Of a stretch of DNA of 64,000 nt, positions 25,921 to 34,071 are shown piece after piece. The notes beneath the pieces were generated by a model. That model was not told where the DNA came from and made no database searches. It saw only the letters and a list, made by a program, of their open reading frames with translations. This DNA comes from an uncultured Eubacteriales bacterium. GTDB lineage: Bacteria; Bacillota; Clostridia; Oscillospirales; CAG-272. Made by a program: the position numbers and the translations under genes. The stretch covers positions 35,705-99,704 of the forward strand of contig CAKSDZ010000005.1 in assembly GCA_934446365.1 (NCBI GenBank), read 5' to 3'. The stretch's first letter is position 1, and each line of letters starts with the position of its first letter.

Positions 25921-28461
25921 TCAGATATCGTCGTCGGAGACATCGATTGCTTCCTCCTCGTCCGTTTTCATTGTCTCTTCCGTTTGCTCGGCTTTGCCGG
26001 CTGCCGCCTCAATCTCCGCCGTTTCTTCCTCCTCGGATTTCACCGCCGCAAAGCTGATGATATGCGCGTCGGCGGCCAGTCTCATGATGATAACGCCGGC
26101 CGTATTGTTCCCCTCATAAACCGGGATTCCCGAAACAGGCGTGCGAATCATTGTTCCGTCGTTGGTAATAATCATAATATCGTCGTTTTCACCGACGGAA
26201 GCAATTCCCGCAAGATATCCCGTCTTGCCCGTGATTTTTTGGCAGATGATGCCCATCGTGCCGCGGCTGTGCGCCGTATAGATATCAAACGCATTGCGTT
26301 TCCCGTATCCCTTTTCGGTCAAAGTAATCAGATGGCGGTTCTTCTCTACGATTGCCGCGCCGATGACGACATCGTCGCCGCGCAGCTTGATTCCGCGCAC
26401 ACCGCGCGCCGCACGTCCCATCACACGGGCATCCGTCTCCTTAAAGCGGACGGCTTTCCCCTCGCGTGTGGCGAGAATCACGTCGTTTTCTCCCGTCGTG
26501 TGCTTGACAAAAACAAGCTCGTCTCCGTCATCCAAATGAATGGCGATTTTGCCGCCCTTTCTCTGATACTCAAAATCTTTGATGTTCGCACGCTTGACGA
26601 TGCCATGCCTTGTGACCATGACAAAGTACTCGTTTTCCTCAAAGCCCGCAACCGAAATAACGGAGGTAATCTTCTCTCCCTCGCCCATATCGATTACATT
26701 TACGATATTGGTGCCCTTCGCCGTCCGGGAAGCCTCGGGAATCTGATAGGCTTTTTTCATATAAACTCTGCCCGTATTGGTGAACAGAAGCAGACAACTG
26801 TGGGAATCCGCGATGATGACGTCCTCGACAAAATCCTCCTCCTTTGTGGTCATGCCGATGATGCCCTTTCCGCCGCGCTTCTGCGCGGAATACGTCGCGG
26901 CAGGCGCGCGCTTGATATAACCCGCGTGCGTCATCGTAATCACACATTCATGCCGCTCAATGAGGTCCTCGTCGATGATATCGTCGATTGCGGAGGAAAT
27001 CTCCGTGCGTCTCCCGTCCGAAAATTTCTCCTTGATGGCGAGAAGCTCTTCCTCCAAAATGGATTGCAGCTTGCTCTCGTCCGCGAGAATGCCTTCCAGC
27101 TCTTCAATTAAAGCCTGTTTTGCGGCCAGCTCATCCTCGATTTTAAGCCGTTCAAGTCCCGCAAGGCTTCCGAGCGTCATATCGACAATCGCCTGCGCCT
27201 GAACCTGTGAGAGGCCGAACCTGCTCACAAGCGCATCCCTTGCATCCTGCTTTGACGAGCTCTTTCGGATGGTATCGATGACTTCGTCGATATCGTCGAG
27301 CGCGAGCTTGAGCCCTTCGAGAATATGCACTCTGGCACGTGTTCTGTCAAGCTCAAAAATCGTTCTGCGGCGAATGACGTTCTCTTGGTGCGCAATATAA
27401 TGACGCAGAATATCCCGCAAACCGAGCAGCTTCGGTTCCCCATTCACAAGTGCAATCATATTGACGGCACAGGTGTCCTGAAGCTGTGTATATTTATAAA
27501 GCTGATTGAGAATCACCTGTCCATTGGCGTCGCGGCGGTATTCAATGACGATTTTCATGCCCGCCTTGCCGGATTCGTCGCGGATTTCCGTGATACCGTC
27601 GACACGCTTGTCCTTGACAAGCTCCGCAATCGACTCCACAAGCATGCTTTTGTTGACCTGATACGGAATCTCCGTCACGACGATTCTGCGTTTGTTTTCG
27701 TCCACTTCGGCGCGCGCACGCACGATAATGCGTCCCTTGCCGGTCTGATATGCCTGATAAATGCCGGAGGAACCGCAGATAATGCCATAGGTTGGGAAAT
27801 CCGGCCCCTTGATATAATTCATCAGCTCCGCGACGGTTGCATCCGGATGCTTCATAAAATAGATTGTCCCGTCAATAACCTCTCCGAGATTATGGGGCGG
27901 CACATTCGTCGCCATACCGACGGCGATTCCCACCGAGCCGTTGACAAGAAGATTCGGGAATCTCGACGGAAGCACCTGCGGCTCTTCAAGGCGGTTATCG
28001 AAGTTCGGATCGAAATCGACAACATTCTTGTCGATATCCGTCATCATTTCGTTGGCGAGCCTCGACATTCTCGCCTCCGTATAACGGTAAGCGGCGGCGC
28101 CGTCGCCGTCTACGTTGCCGAAGTTTCCGTGTCCTTCGACGAGCGGATAACGCATATTGAACGGCTGTGCAAGACGCACCATCGCGTCGTAAACGGAAGC
28201 GTCTCCGTGCGGATGATAACGGCCGAGCACGTTTCCGACCGTCGTCGCGGATTTGCAGAACGGTCTGTCATAGGTCAGCTTATCCTGATACATTGCGTAA
28301 AGGATTCTGCGGTGGACAGGCTTGAGTCCGTCGCGGACATCGGGAAGCGCACGTGCCACAATGACGCTCATCGCATATTCGATGAACGATTTCTGCACGC
28401 GCTTTCCCATTTCCACGTCGACTATTTTCTGATTTTCATACGATATGTCTCTGTGTTCCAT
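25921..28461 (-). CDS. gyrA: DNA gyrase subunit A
   Basis: An 846-residue breakage-reunion subunit. Catalytic Tyr127 lies in AAYRYTEARMS. The GyrA box is present as QKRGGKG, which is needed for DNA wrapping and indicates true gyrase rather than topoisomerase IV. The quinolone-determining region reads YHPHGDASVYDAMVRLAQ from Tyr82. Ala88 occupies the place of E. coli Ser83, while Asp92 (E. coli Asp87) is kept. The C-terminal tail is acidic (EEETAEIEAAAGKAEQTEET). The gene follows gyrB by 39 bases, and recA follows. The closest ribosome site (AAAGGG) is rather far from the ATG. Confidence 0.98.
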   Translation of the reverse strand: MEHRDISYENQKIVDVEMGKRVQKSFIEYAMSVIVARALPDVRDGLKPVHRRILYAMYQDKLTYDRPFCKSATTVGNVLGRYHPHGDASVYDAMVRLAQPFNMRYPLVEGHGNFGNVDGDGAAAYRYTEARMSRLANEMMTDIDKNVVDFDPNFDNRLEEPQVLPSRFPNLLVNGSVGIAVGMATNVPPHNLGEVIDGTIYFMKHPDATVAELMNYIKGPDFPTYGIICGSSGIYQAYQTGKGRIIVRARAEVDENKRRIVVTEIPYQVNKSMLVESIAELVKDKRVDGITEIRDESGKAGMKIVIEYRRDANGQVILNQLYKYTQLQDTCAVNMIALVNGEPKLLGLRDILRHYIAHQENVIRRRTIFELDRTRARVHILEGLKLALDDIDEVIDTIRKSSSKQDARDALVSRFGLSQVQAQAIVDMTLGSLAGLERLKIEDELAAKQALIEELEGILADESKLQSILEEELLAIKEKFSDGRRTEISSAIDDIIDEDLIERHECVITMTHAGYIKRAPAATYSAQKRGGKGIIGMTTKEEDFVEDVIIADSHSCLLLFTNTGRVYMKKAYQIPEASRTAKGTNIVNVIDMGEGEKITSVISVAGFEENEYFVMVTRHGIVKRANIKDFEYQRKGGKIAIHLDDGDELVFVKHTTGENDVILATREGKAVRFKETDARVMGRAARGVRGIKLRGDDVVIGAAIVEKNRHLITLTEKGYGKRNAFDIYTAHSRGTMGIICQKITGKTGYLAGIASVGENDDIMIITNDGTMIRTPVSGIPVYEGNNTAGVIIMRLAADAHIISFAAVKSEEEETAEIEAAAGKAEQTEETMKTDEEEAIDVSDDDI

Positions 28462-28500
28462 GAATTTTGAAATCCCTTTCGTTTTCTCACTTATCGGAGA

Positions 28501-30429
28501 TTAAATATCAAGATTGACCGCGTATTTTGCATTCTGCTCGATGAATAGACGTCTCGGTTCCACCTTGTCGCCCATCAGCACGGAGAAAATCTCATCGCAT
28601 GCCATAGCATCCTCGATATCGACGCGCAGAAGCGTTCTCTTCTCCGGGTCCATTGTGGTCTCCCAAAGCTGTTCCGGGTCCATTTCACCAAGACCTTTAT
28701 AGCGTTCCGCCTGAGCGCCGGAGCCGAGCTCTTTGATATAAATATCTCTCTCGTCGTCGGAAAAAGCATAGCGGACCTGTTTTCCCTTGTGCACCTTGAA
28801 AAGCGGCGGCTGCGCGAGGAATACATGTCCTTCCTCAATGAGCTTTCTCATATGCCGGAAGAAGAACGTAAGAAGCAGAATTTGGATATGAGAGCCGTCG
28901 ACATCGGCATCGGCCATGATAATGATTTTTCCGTAACGAAGCTTTGTAATATCGAATTCCTCACCGATTCCGCAGCCGAGCGCCTGTATGATCGGAATCA
29001 GCTGCGTATTGGCGTAAATCTTGTCGAGCCGGCTCTTCTCGACATTCAAAACCTTACCGCGCATGGGCAGGATCGCCTGAAAATGGCTGTCACGTCCGTC
29101 CTTTGCGGAACCGCCTGCGGAATTACCCTCGACAAGATACAGCTCGGTAAATTCCTTGCGCTTCTCATGACAGTCCGCAAGCTTGCCGGGAAGTCCCGCC
29201 CCCTCGAGCGGACTTTTTCTGCGCGCATTTTCCCTTGCGCGGCGCGCCGCTTCTCTCGCGCGGGAAGCGGATATCGCTTTGTCGATGATCGTTTTGGCGA
29301 CATTCGGGTTTTCCTCGAAAAATTCATTGAGCTTGGCGGTCACAAGACTGCTGACAAAGCCGCGCATTTCGGAATTTCCGAGCTTTCCTTTGGTCTGCCC
29401 TTCAAACTGCGGTTCCCTTAGTTTAACGGATATCACCGCACAGATTCCCTCGCGCACATCGTCGCCCGACAGCGGAGGATCGTTGTCTTTCAGAAAATTC
29501 TTTTTTCTCGCGTAATTGTTGATGACGCGCGTAAGGGACATTTTAAAGCCGTCCTCGTGCATGCCGCCCTCCGGCGTCACGATGTTATTGGCAAAAGACA
29601 TCAGCGTTTCGTTGTAGCTGTCGTTATACTGAATGGCGATCTCCGCGGATTTGTCGTCCGTTTCACTTTCCATATAAATGACGTTGTGGAGCACTTCGCC
29701 GTGCTTGATGGCGTTGAGATGCTCGACAAAGCTGCGCACGCCGCCCTCATAATACAGCTCGTTTGTGATAAGCTCCTCACCGCGCGCATCCGTCACGGTA
29801 ATCTTAATGCCGGCGTTGAGAAACGCCTGCTCTCTCATCCGGTTGAGAATGGTATTATAATCAAATTCGACCGTTTCCGTAAAAATTTCGGAATCCGGCA
29901 TAAAACGGACATACAGTCCGTGCTTCTCCCCACAGGAACCGACATGCAGGAAGGGTCTTGCGACCTTTCCTCTTTCAAACCGTTCCGTATACATCTCGCC
30001 GTCATGGCAGTTTTCGATTTCCGTCCATACGGAAAGCGCATTCACGACGGAAGCGCCGACGCCGTGCAAGCCGCCCGAGAATTTATAACCGCCCGCGCCG
30101 AATTTTCCGCCGGCGTGAAGCACGGTGAATACGACCTCCGTTGTCGGAATGCCAAGCTTTGCGTTCATACCGCTCGGAATACCGCGTCCATTGTCCTGAA
30201 CGGATACGCTTCCGTCCGGATGAAAGGTCACTTCTACCTCCGTACAAACCCCCGCCATCGCCTCATCGATGGAATTGTCCACGATTTCATATACGAGATG
30301 ATGAAGACCCCTCTGCGAGGTGGAGCCGATATACATACCGGGACGCTTTCTAACCGCTTCAAGTCCCTCTAAAACCTGAATCTGACCATCCTCATATACG
30401 TTGTTTCCGGTGCTGTTGTTTTCCGCCAT
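28501..30429 (-). CDS. gyrB: DNA gyrase subunit B
   Basis: A 642-residue ATPase subunit, the short Gram-positive type. The GHKL ATP site includes VDNSIDEAMAG and GGLHGVGASVVNALS. The TOPRIM region has EGNSAGGSAKDGRD, MADADVDGSH and the C-terminal RYKGLGEMDPEQLWETTMDP. With GyrA it introduces negative supercoils. It lies in the dnaA-dnaN-recF-remB-gyrB-gyrA order expected near the origin. GAAAGGAAAAGG precedes the ATG. Nothing is truncated. Confidence 0.98.
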   Translation of the reverse strand: MAENNSTGNNVYEDGQIQVLEGLEAVRKRPGMYIGSTSQRGLHHLVYEIVDNSIDEAMAGVCTEVEVTFHPDGSVSVQDNGRGIPSGMNAKLGIPTTEVVFTVLHAGGKFGAGGYKFSGGLHGVGASVVNALSVWTEIENCHDGEMYTERFERGKVARPFLHVGSCGEKHGLYVRFMPDSEIFTETVEFDYNTILNRMREQAFLNAGIKITVTDARGEELITNELYYEGGVRSFVEHLNAIKHGEVLHNVIYMESETDDKSAEIAIQYNDSYNETLMSFANNIVTPEGGMHEDGFKMSLTRVINNYARKKNFLKDNDPPLSGDDVREGICAVISVKLREPQFEGQTKGKLGNSEMRGFVSSLVTAKLNEFFEENPNVAKTIIDKAISASRAREAARRARENARRKSPLEGAGLPGKLADCHEKRKEFTELYLVEGNSAGGSAKDGRDSHFQAILPMRGKVLNVEKSRLDKIYANTQLIPIIQALGCGIGEEFDITKLRYGKIIIMADADVDGSHIQILLLTFFFRHMRKLIEEGHVFLAQPPLFKVHKGKQVRYAFSDDERDIYIKELGSGAQAERYKGLGEMDPEQLWETTMDPEKRTLLRVDIEDAMACDEIFSVLMGDKVEPRRLFIEQNAKYAVNLDI

Positions 30430-30460
30430 GTTTTCCTTTTCCTTTCATACATGTTCCGAA

Positions 30461-30715
30461 TCAAAGAATATCCTCTGCCCTTTGACAGAGTGTTTTTACC
30501 GACAGCTGTGAAAAATAAACGGTGTTTTTTCCCTTTACCGCCGTCACGACGAACGATTTCGGAAGTTCGTACGTCACATTCACGGTTTCTCCTCTTTTTT
30601 CACTGCCGGAGAGATAATTTTTTGTATTTTTCGATATCGTTGCGGTATCCGTATCGAATATCCCGACGATATCGGAAAGCTTAATATTTTTGTTGTTCCC
30701 CACATGAAGATACAT
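30461..30715 (-). CDS. remB: RemB/YaaB-like DUF370 protein
   Basis: An 84-residue protein (MYLHVGNNKNIKLSDIVGIF start) of the DUF370/YaaB family. In Bacillus its position between recF and gyrB is the same, and RemB helps activate matrix genes, probably as a DNA-binding ring. The sequence is short and mixed alpha/beta without catalytic motifs. TGAGG precedes the ATG. It is six bases downstream of the small membrane protein gene. Family and context agree. The regulatory role in this organism is inferred. Confidence 0.85.
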   Translation of the reverse strand: MYLHVGNNKNIKLSDIVGIFDTDTATISKNTKNYLSGSEKRGETVNVTYELPKSFVVTAVKGKNTVYFSQLSVKTLCQRAEDIL

Positions 30716-30721
30716 AAAACC

Positions 30722-31093
30722 TCACAGAATACTGACTATCAATAAAGTTAAATAACCAATCGGGCATATAAGTGCCAAAACTCCATTGACTGCAAGAAGT
30801 GCACGCGCCGAATTGCGCGTTGCTCTCACCTCACACTTAACATTGAAGCAAGACAAAACCGCACCGATAAGCCCTGATATCGCAGCAGCGATTGATATCA
30901 TCATGGCACGCCCCAATGCCGCCATGCTCAAAAATTCAATAAAAATCATTGCCGGAGTGTCACTTTCGCTTGCCGCCGCCGTAATTTCCAAAAAGCTCGA
31001 AAACGCAAAGATGAGCGGAAAATACAATAAAATGCTGAACATGAGAAAAAGAATCGAAAAACACCAGCAAGACAGATGCTCTTTTTTCAGCAT
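30722..31093 (-). CDS. Small membrane protein within the recF-gyrB operon, unknown function
   Basis: A 123-residue protein with three hydrophobic helices at about 10-35, 55-80 and 96-120 and short polar loops. The third is NGVLALICPIGYLTLLIVSI. GGGAGGAAAT precedes the ATG, a good ribosome site. It sits between recF and remB, where Bacillus has only yaaB, so it is an insertion into a conserved operon. I recognise no family. Spacing to remB is six bases. Confidence 0.68.
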   Translation of the reverse strand: MLKKEHLSCWCFSILFLMFSILLYFPLIFAFSSFLEITAAASESDTPAMIFIEFLSMAALGRAMMISIAAAISGLIGAVLSCFNVKCEVRATRNSARALLAVNGVLALICPIGYLTLLIVSIL

Positions 31094-31133
31094 AAGATTT
31101 CCTCCCGTCGGCGATATGATAAAATTCTTTTCC

Positions 31134-31274
31134 TTATGAGAGACGAGAAGTGCTATTGATTATCTGTATGCATAAAAATATCGCAAACAGAGACAGGACA
31201 ATCGCAAGAATCCAGCGGATTTTCTCTTTTCGGGCAGATTTATCACCGGTAAGTATAGGTTCCATTCTCAACAT
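31134..31274 (-). CDS. Very small membrane protein overlapping the recF end
   Basis: A 46-residue reading frame (start MLRMEPILTGDKSARKEKI) with one strong membrane helix (WILAIVLSLFAIFLCIQII) preceded by basic residues. Its ATG lies inside the recF end, with GAGGA five bases upstream, and overlaps recF by 32 bases. A good ribosome site, a positive-inside helix and the operon position support a real gene. Small size and lack of a known family weigh against. An in-frame upstream ATG (31319) would overlap recF more and lacks a ribosome site. Confidence 0.45.
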   Translation of the reverse strand: MLRMEPILTGDKSARKEKIRWILAIVLSLFAIFLCIQIINSTSRLS

Positions 31275-32361
31275 AAATCCTCGTCGTATTTCCAATGCCT
31301 TCAAAATCGCTTTCGTCACAGGTCGTGATAATCACCTGTCTCCCCGAAAGCTCGGAAAGAATATAATTCTTCCGGTCGCGGTCAAGCTCGGAAAGGACAT
31401 CGTCGAGCAAAAAAACCGGGTATTCGCCGCTTTCCTCCCTTGAAATTTCACCCTCCGCAAGCTTCATGGAAAGCGCAATGCTTCTTTGCTGGCCTTGGGA
31501 TGCGAAAATTTTCGCATTTTTCCCGTCAAGCCGGATTTCAAAATCGTCACGGTGTGCGCCCGCCAGCGTGGAGCCGATCAAAATTTCCTTTTGTATATCC
31601 TTAGAGAGCACTCTTCTGTATTTTTCCAGATTCGTTTCTTTATCGAAAAGCTCTTCCATCGTTTCACCCGCAATATGAGATAAATACCGAATATCAACGC
31701 TTTCCCGCCCGTTTGTCATCTCCGCCATATAATGGCCCACATGCGTGAAAAGGCGATCCAAATATTTCGCCCTTATCTGCGTGATAAAAGCGGCGCTTTG
31801 CGCCAGCTTTTCCGATAAAATCTCAACTGTCAGGGAAAAGCCCTCCCGATTTTCCTCATAGTTTCGGAGAAGCGCATTTCTCTGCTCCAATATTTTTTTG
31901 TGTTCCATCAGCGCGGCAAGGTAAGGTCTGTTTATCTGAGAGATCGCATGGTCGAGGAAGCTTCGCCTTTCCGCCGGCTCGCTTTTTACAATGGCGAGGT
32001 GCTCCGGGCAGAATAATACCGCCTTAAAATTTCCGATGAAATTCGACATCCTGCCGATCTTAACGCCGTTTTTGAACATCTCCTTGGAAAGATCGCGGAA
32101 AAGCCGTATCGACATTTTGTTTTCCCTCACGGAATCGACATAGGCGATGCTGATCTGCCCATGATTTTCCTCCGATTTGATGAGATCTCTTTCCTTGGCA
32201 TGACGAAAGCTTTTCCCGCTGCCGAAAAGATAAATCCCCTCAATCACATTTGTTTTTCCTTGGGCGTTTTTTCCGTAAAGGATATTGATTCCCCGATCAA
32301 ATGAAAAAGGAAAATGCTCGATATTTCTGTAATTTTCAAATACGGCGCAGTCAAGATACAT
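31243..32361 (-). CDS. recF: DNA replication and repair protein RecF
   Basis: A 372-residue SMC-like ATPase that helps load RecA at gaps. Walker A GKNAQGKT is at 30-37 after FENYRNIEHF. The signature SQGQQRSIALSMKLAEGE and Walker B PVFLLDDVLSELD are present, as is the typical helical middle region. The ATG is two bases after the dnaN stop, so translation is coupled. Its 3' end overlaps a small membrane ORF. Length is normal. Confidence 0.97.
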   Translation of the reverse strand: MYLDCAVFENYRNIEHFPFSFDRGINILYGKNAQGKTNVIEGIYLFGSGKSFRHAKERDLIKSEENHGQISIAYVDSVRENKMSIRLFRDLSKEMFKNGVKIGRMSNFIGNFKAVLFCPEHLAIVKSEPAERRSFLDHAISQINRPYLAALMEHKKILEQRNALLRNYEENREGFSLTVEILSEKLAQSAAFITQIRAKYLDRLFTHVGHYMAEMTNGRESVDIRYLSHIAGETMEELFDKETNLEKYRRVLSKDIQKEILIGSTLAGAHRDDFEIRLDGKNAKIFASQGQQRSIALSMKLAEGEISREESGEYPVFLLDDVLSELDRDRKNYILSELSGRQVIITTCDESDFEGIGNTTRIYVENGTYTYR

Positions 32362-32363
32362 AC

Positions 32364-33542
32364 TCAGTCTCTCATTTTGACGGGGAGCGCGAGATACAAG
32401 AAGCTGGAACCATCCTCTCTCATGCTCGCCCCTTCTATAATCATACTCATATAGGAGGACGTCAAAGACAGCTTCAAAACGTCGTCGTCCGTCGCACGCA
32501 GGATTTCAATCAAATATTTGCACGGGAAGTAAATTTCAAGGTCGTCGCCCTTTTTCTCGATGTTGATTTCATCAAAGAAATTTCCGGACACGGATACCAC
32601 GCTGACGCCGAGCAAATTCTCGCCAAACTGAAAACGCACGTTGCTTTTTGCCTGTCCCGCGACTCTTTCCTCCGTCACGACGGCAGCTCTTTCAAGCGAA
32701 TCCTCAAGGGCGTTTCTGTCGATTTCCACAAAGGTTTTGCTTTCTTTCGGAATGAATCTCTTATATTCGATATAAGGTACGTCGATCAGACGTGAGAAAA
32801 GCGTCGCTTCCTTCTCCTCGGCTCCGCATTTCATGCCGAAGCTGAAAAGCGCATGCTTTCTCGTCAGAGAAAACTGAACAGTTTCATCCTTATCTTCAAG
32901 AAGCCTTGCAAGCTCCGCCACGGTTTTCCCGGGTATCAGGAAGCTGATTTCCGTTTCTCCGCCTTTGGTCACGATATTCGTTCCGTATTTTACATTTCTC
33001 ACAGCCAGCTGATAGCTGTCGCAGCCGACGACGGTCACGCCGTCCTCCGCAATCTCAAAATAAAGTCCCATCAAGGCAGGACGTGTCTCGTCCTGCGCCA
33101 CGGCAAACATGGTCTGATTGATCAGCCTTTTGAGCATCTTCTGCGGGAGAGAAAAACGCCTGTCCGGATTGAGCTCCGGCATCTGAGGAAACGCATCTCC
33201 CGAAATATAATGGAGCTGAAACTTTGTGCGGCCGCTCGAAATCGTCGCAAGCCCGCCTTCTCCCTCGTCCGCCGTTTCAATCGTGACGTCGCCGGGCATA
33301 TATTTGACAATGCTGGAAAGCTTGTTTCCGTTCATAACGATAGCACCACCGCTTTCAACCTGCGCGCTTATCATGATTTTGATTCCTTTTTCGAGATCAT
33401 AAGCGCAAAGCTGGCATTTCTTTTCTCCGATTGTCGTAATCAGGATTCCTTCTATCGCGTTGATGGTTTTTTCCGTGGAAACGCATCCGAGGGATTTTGT
33501 GATGGCGAGCAGCAGCTCGTCCTTTTTGAAGGTGACTTTCAT
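32364..33542 (-). CDS. dnaN: DNA polymerase III sliding clamp (beta subunit)
   Basis: A 392-residue clamp made of three similar beta-clamp domains (about 1-130, 131-260 and 261-392). It forms a ring around DNA and holds polymerase III. I use the ATG at 33542 (start MKVTFKKDELLLAITKSLG), which has AGGAGG at ideal spacing. The upstream in-frame ATG at 33602 lacks one. It ends with the hydrophobic-cleft region YLALPVKM. It is slightly longer than the usual 365-380 residues. dnaN follows dnaA after a 529-base gap that holds the oriC candidate, and recF follows after two bases. Confidence 0.97.
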   Translation of the reverse strand: MKVTFKKDELLLAITKSLGCVSTEKTINAIEGILITTIGEKKCQLCAYDLEKGIKIMISAQVESGGAIVMNGNKLSSIVKYMPGDVTIETADEGEGGLATISSGRTKFQLHYISGDAFPQMPELNPDRRFSLPQKMLKRLINQTMFAVAQDETRPALMGLYFEIAEDGVTVVGCDSYQLAVRNVKYGTNIVTKGGETEISFLIPGKTVAELARLLEDKDETVQFSLTRKHALFSFGMKCGAEEKEATLFSRLIDVPYIEYKRFIPKESKTFVEIDRNALEDSLERAAVVTEERVAGQAKSNVRFQFGENLLGVSVVSVSGNFFDEINIEKKGDDLEIYFPCKYLIEILRATDDDVLKLSLTSSYMSMIIEGASMREDGSSFLYLALPVKMRD

Positions 33543-34071
33543 GGTTCCTCCTGCCTTTCGATATTGATATGCAGAGCATCTGCCGTATTGTATTTTCAAC
33601 ATCGTTCTCTTTTCGTTGTTCTTTTAAAAAGAGAAGATAAAAATAATGTTTGTAGTATTCGTGTTAGAGTGCGTCGAAACTTTTGAAAACCCGAAAAAAT
33701 CTTAGAATGAACGGGAAAAAGCGGATTTTCTCTTTGTGAAAAAGTGTTTTGAAAATCGGGAGAAATTTTGTTTTCGTCTGTGAAAAACCGGATTGAAAAA
33801 GCGCGGATGGGTAAAATCTGAAAAAATAAGTCTGTGGAAAAGAAGAATTTGTGGAGAAAAAGTTGGAGAGAATTTTGATTTCCAAAAATGGAAAATCAAA
33901 CGGAAGAAACAGTAAGAGTCTAAAATTGGTGAATGTTGAAAAAATTTCAAATTTTCAACAAGGAATATGGGAGCAAAAAGAGAAGAAAATCAAGATTTTC
34001 AACAGGTTTTTCCACAGCCTGTGGAAAAATAAAATTCAGAATCAAAGAACTGCTTTTCCATTTCCAATTTG
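33543..34071. other. Candidate replication origin (oriC) between dnaA and dnaN
   Basis: 529 bases without a gene, purine-rich and AT-rich. DnaA-box-like 9-mers include TGTGGAAAA at 33833-33841, TGTGGAGAA at 33850-33858, TTTTCCACA at 34008-34016 and TGTGGAAAA at 34020-34028. Weaker variants are TGTTGAAAA at 33934-33942 and TTTTCAACA at 33952-33960, which form an inverted pair. They differ from the consensus TGTGGATAA mainly by A for T at position 7. Location next to dnaA and box clustering support oriC. An unwinding element and true boundaries cannot be fixed by reading. The dnaN promoter must also lie here, but I saw no convincing one. Confidence 0.6.
34007..34029. repeat. Perfect inverted pair of DnaA-box-like sequences
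   Basis: TTTTTCCACAG (34007-34017), one C, and CTGTGGAAAAA (34019-34029) form a perfect 11-base inverted repeat just downstream of the dnaA stop. Each arm holds a TGTGGAAAA-type DnaA box. Confidence 0.8.

Noticed and set aside
26000..28461. Reading the GyrA Ala as an acquired resistance mutation
   Set aside because: Ser at the next position and an otherwise ordinary region suggest a lineage-typical sequence; one genome cannot show selection.
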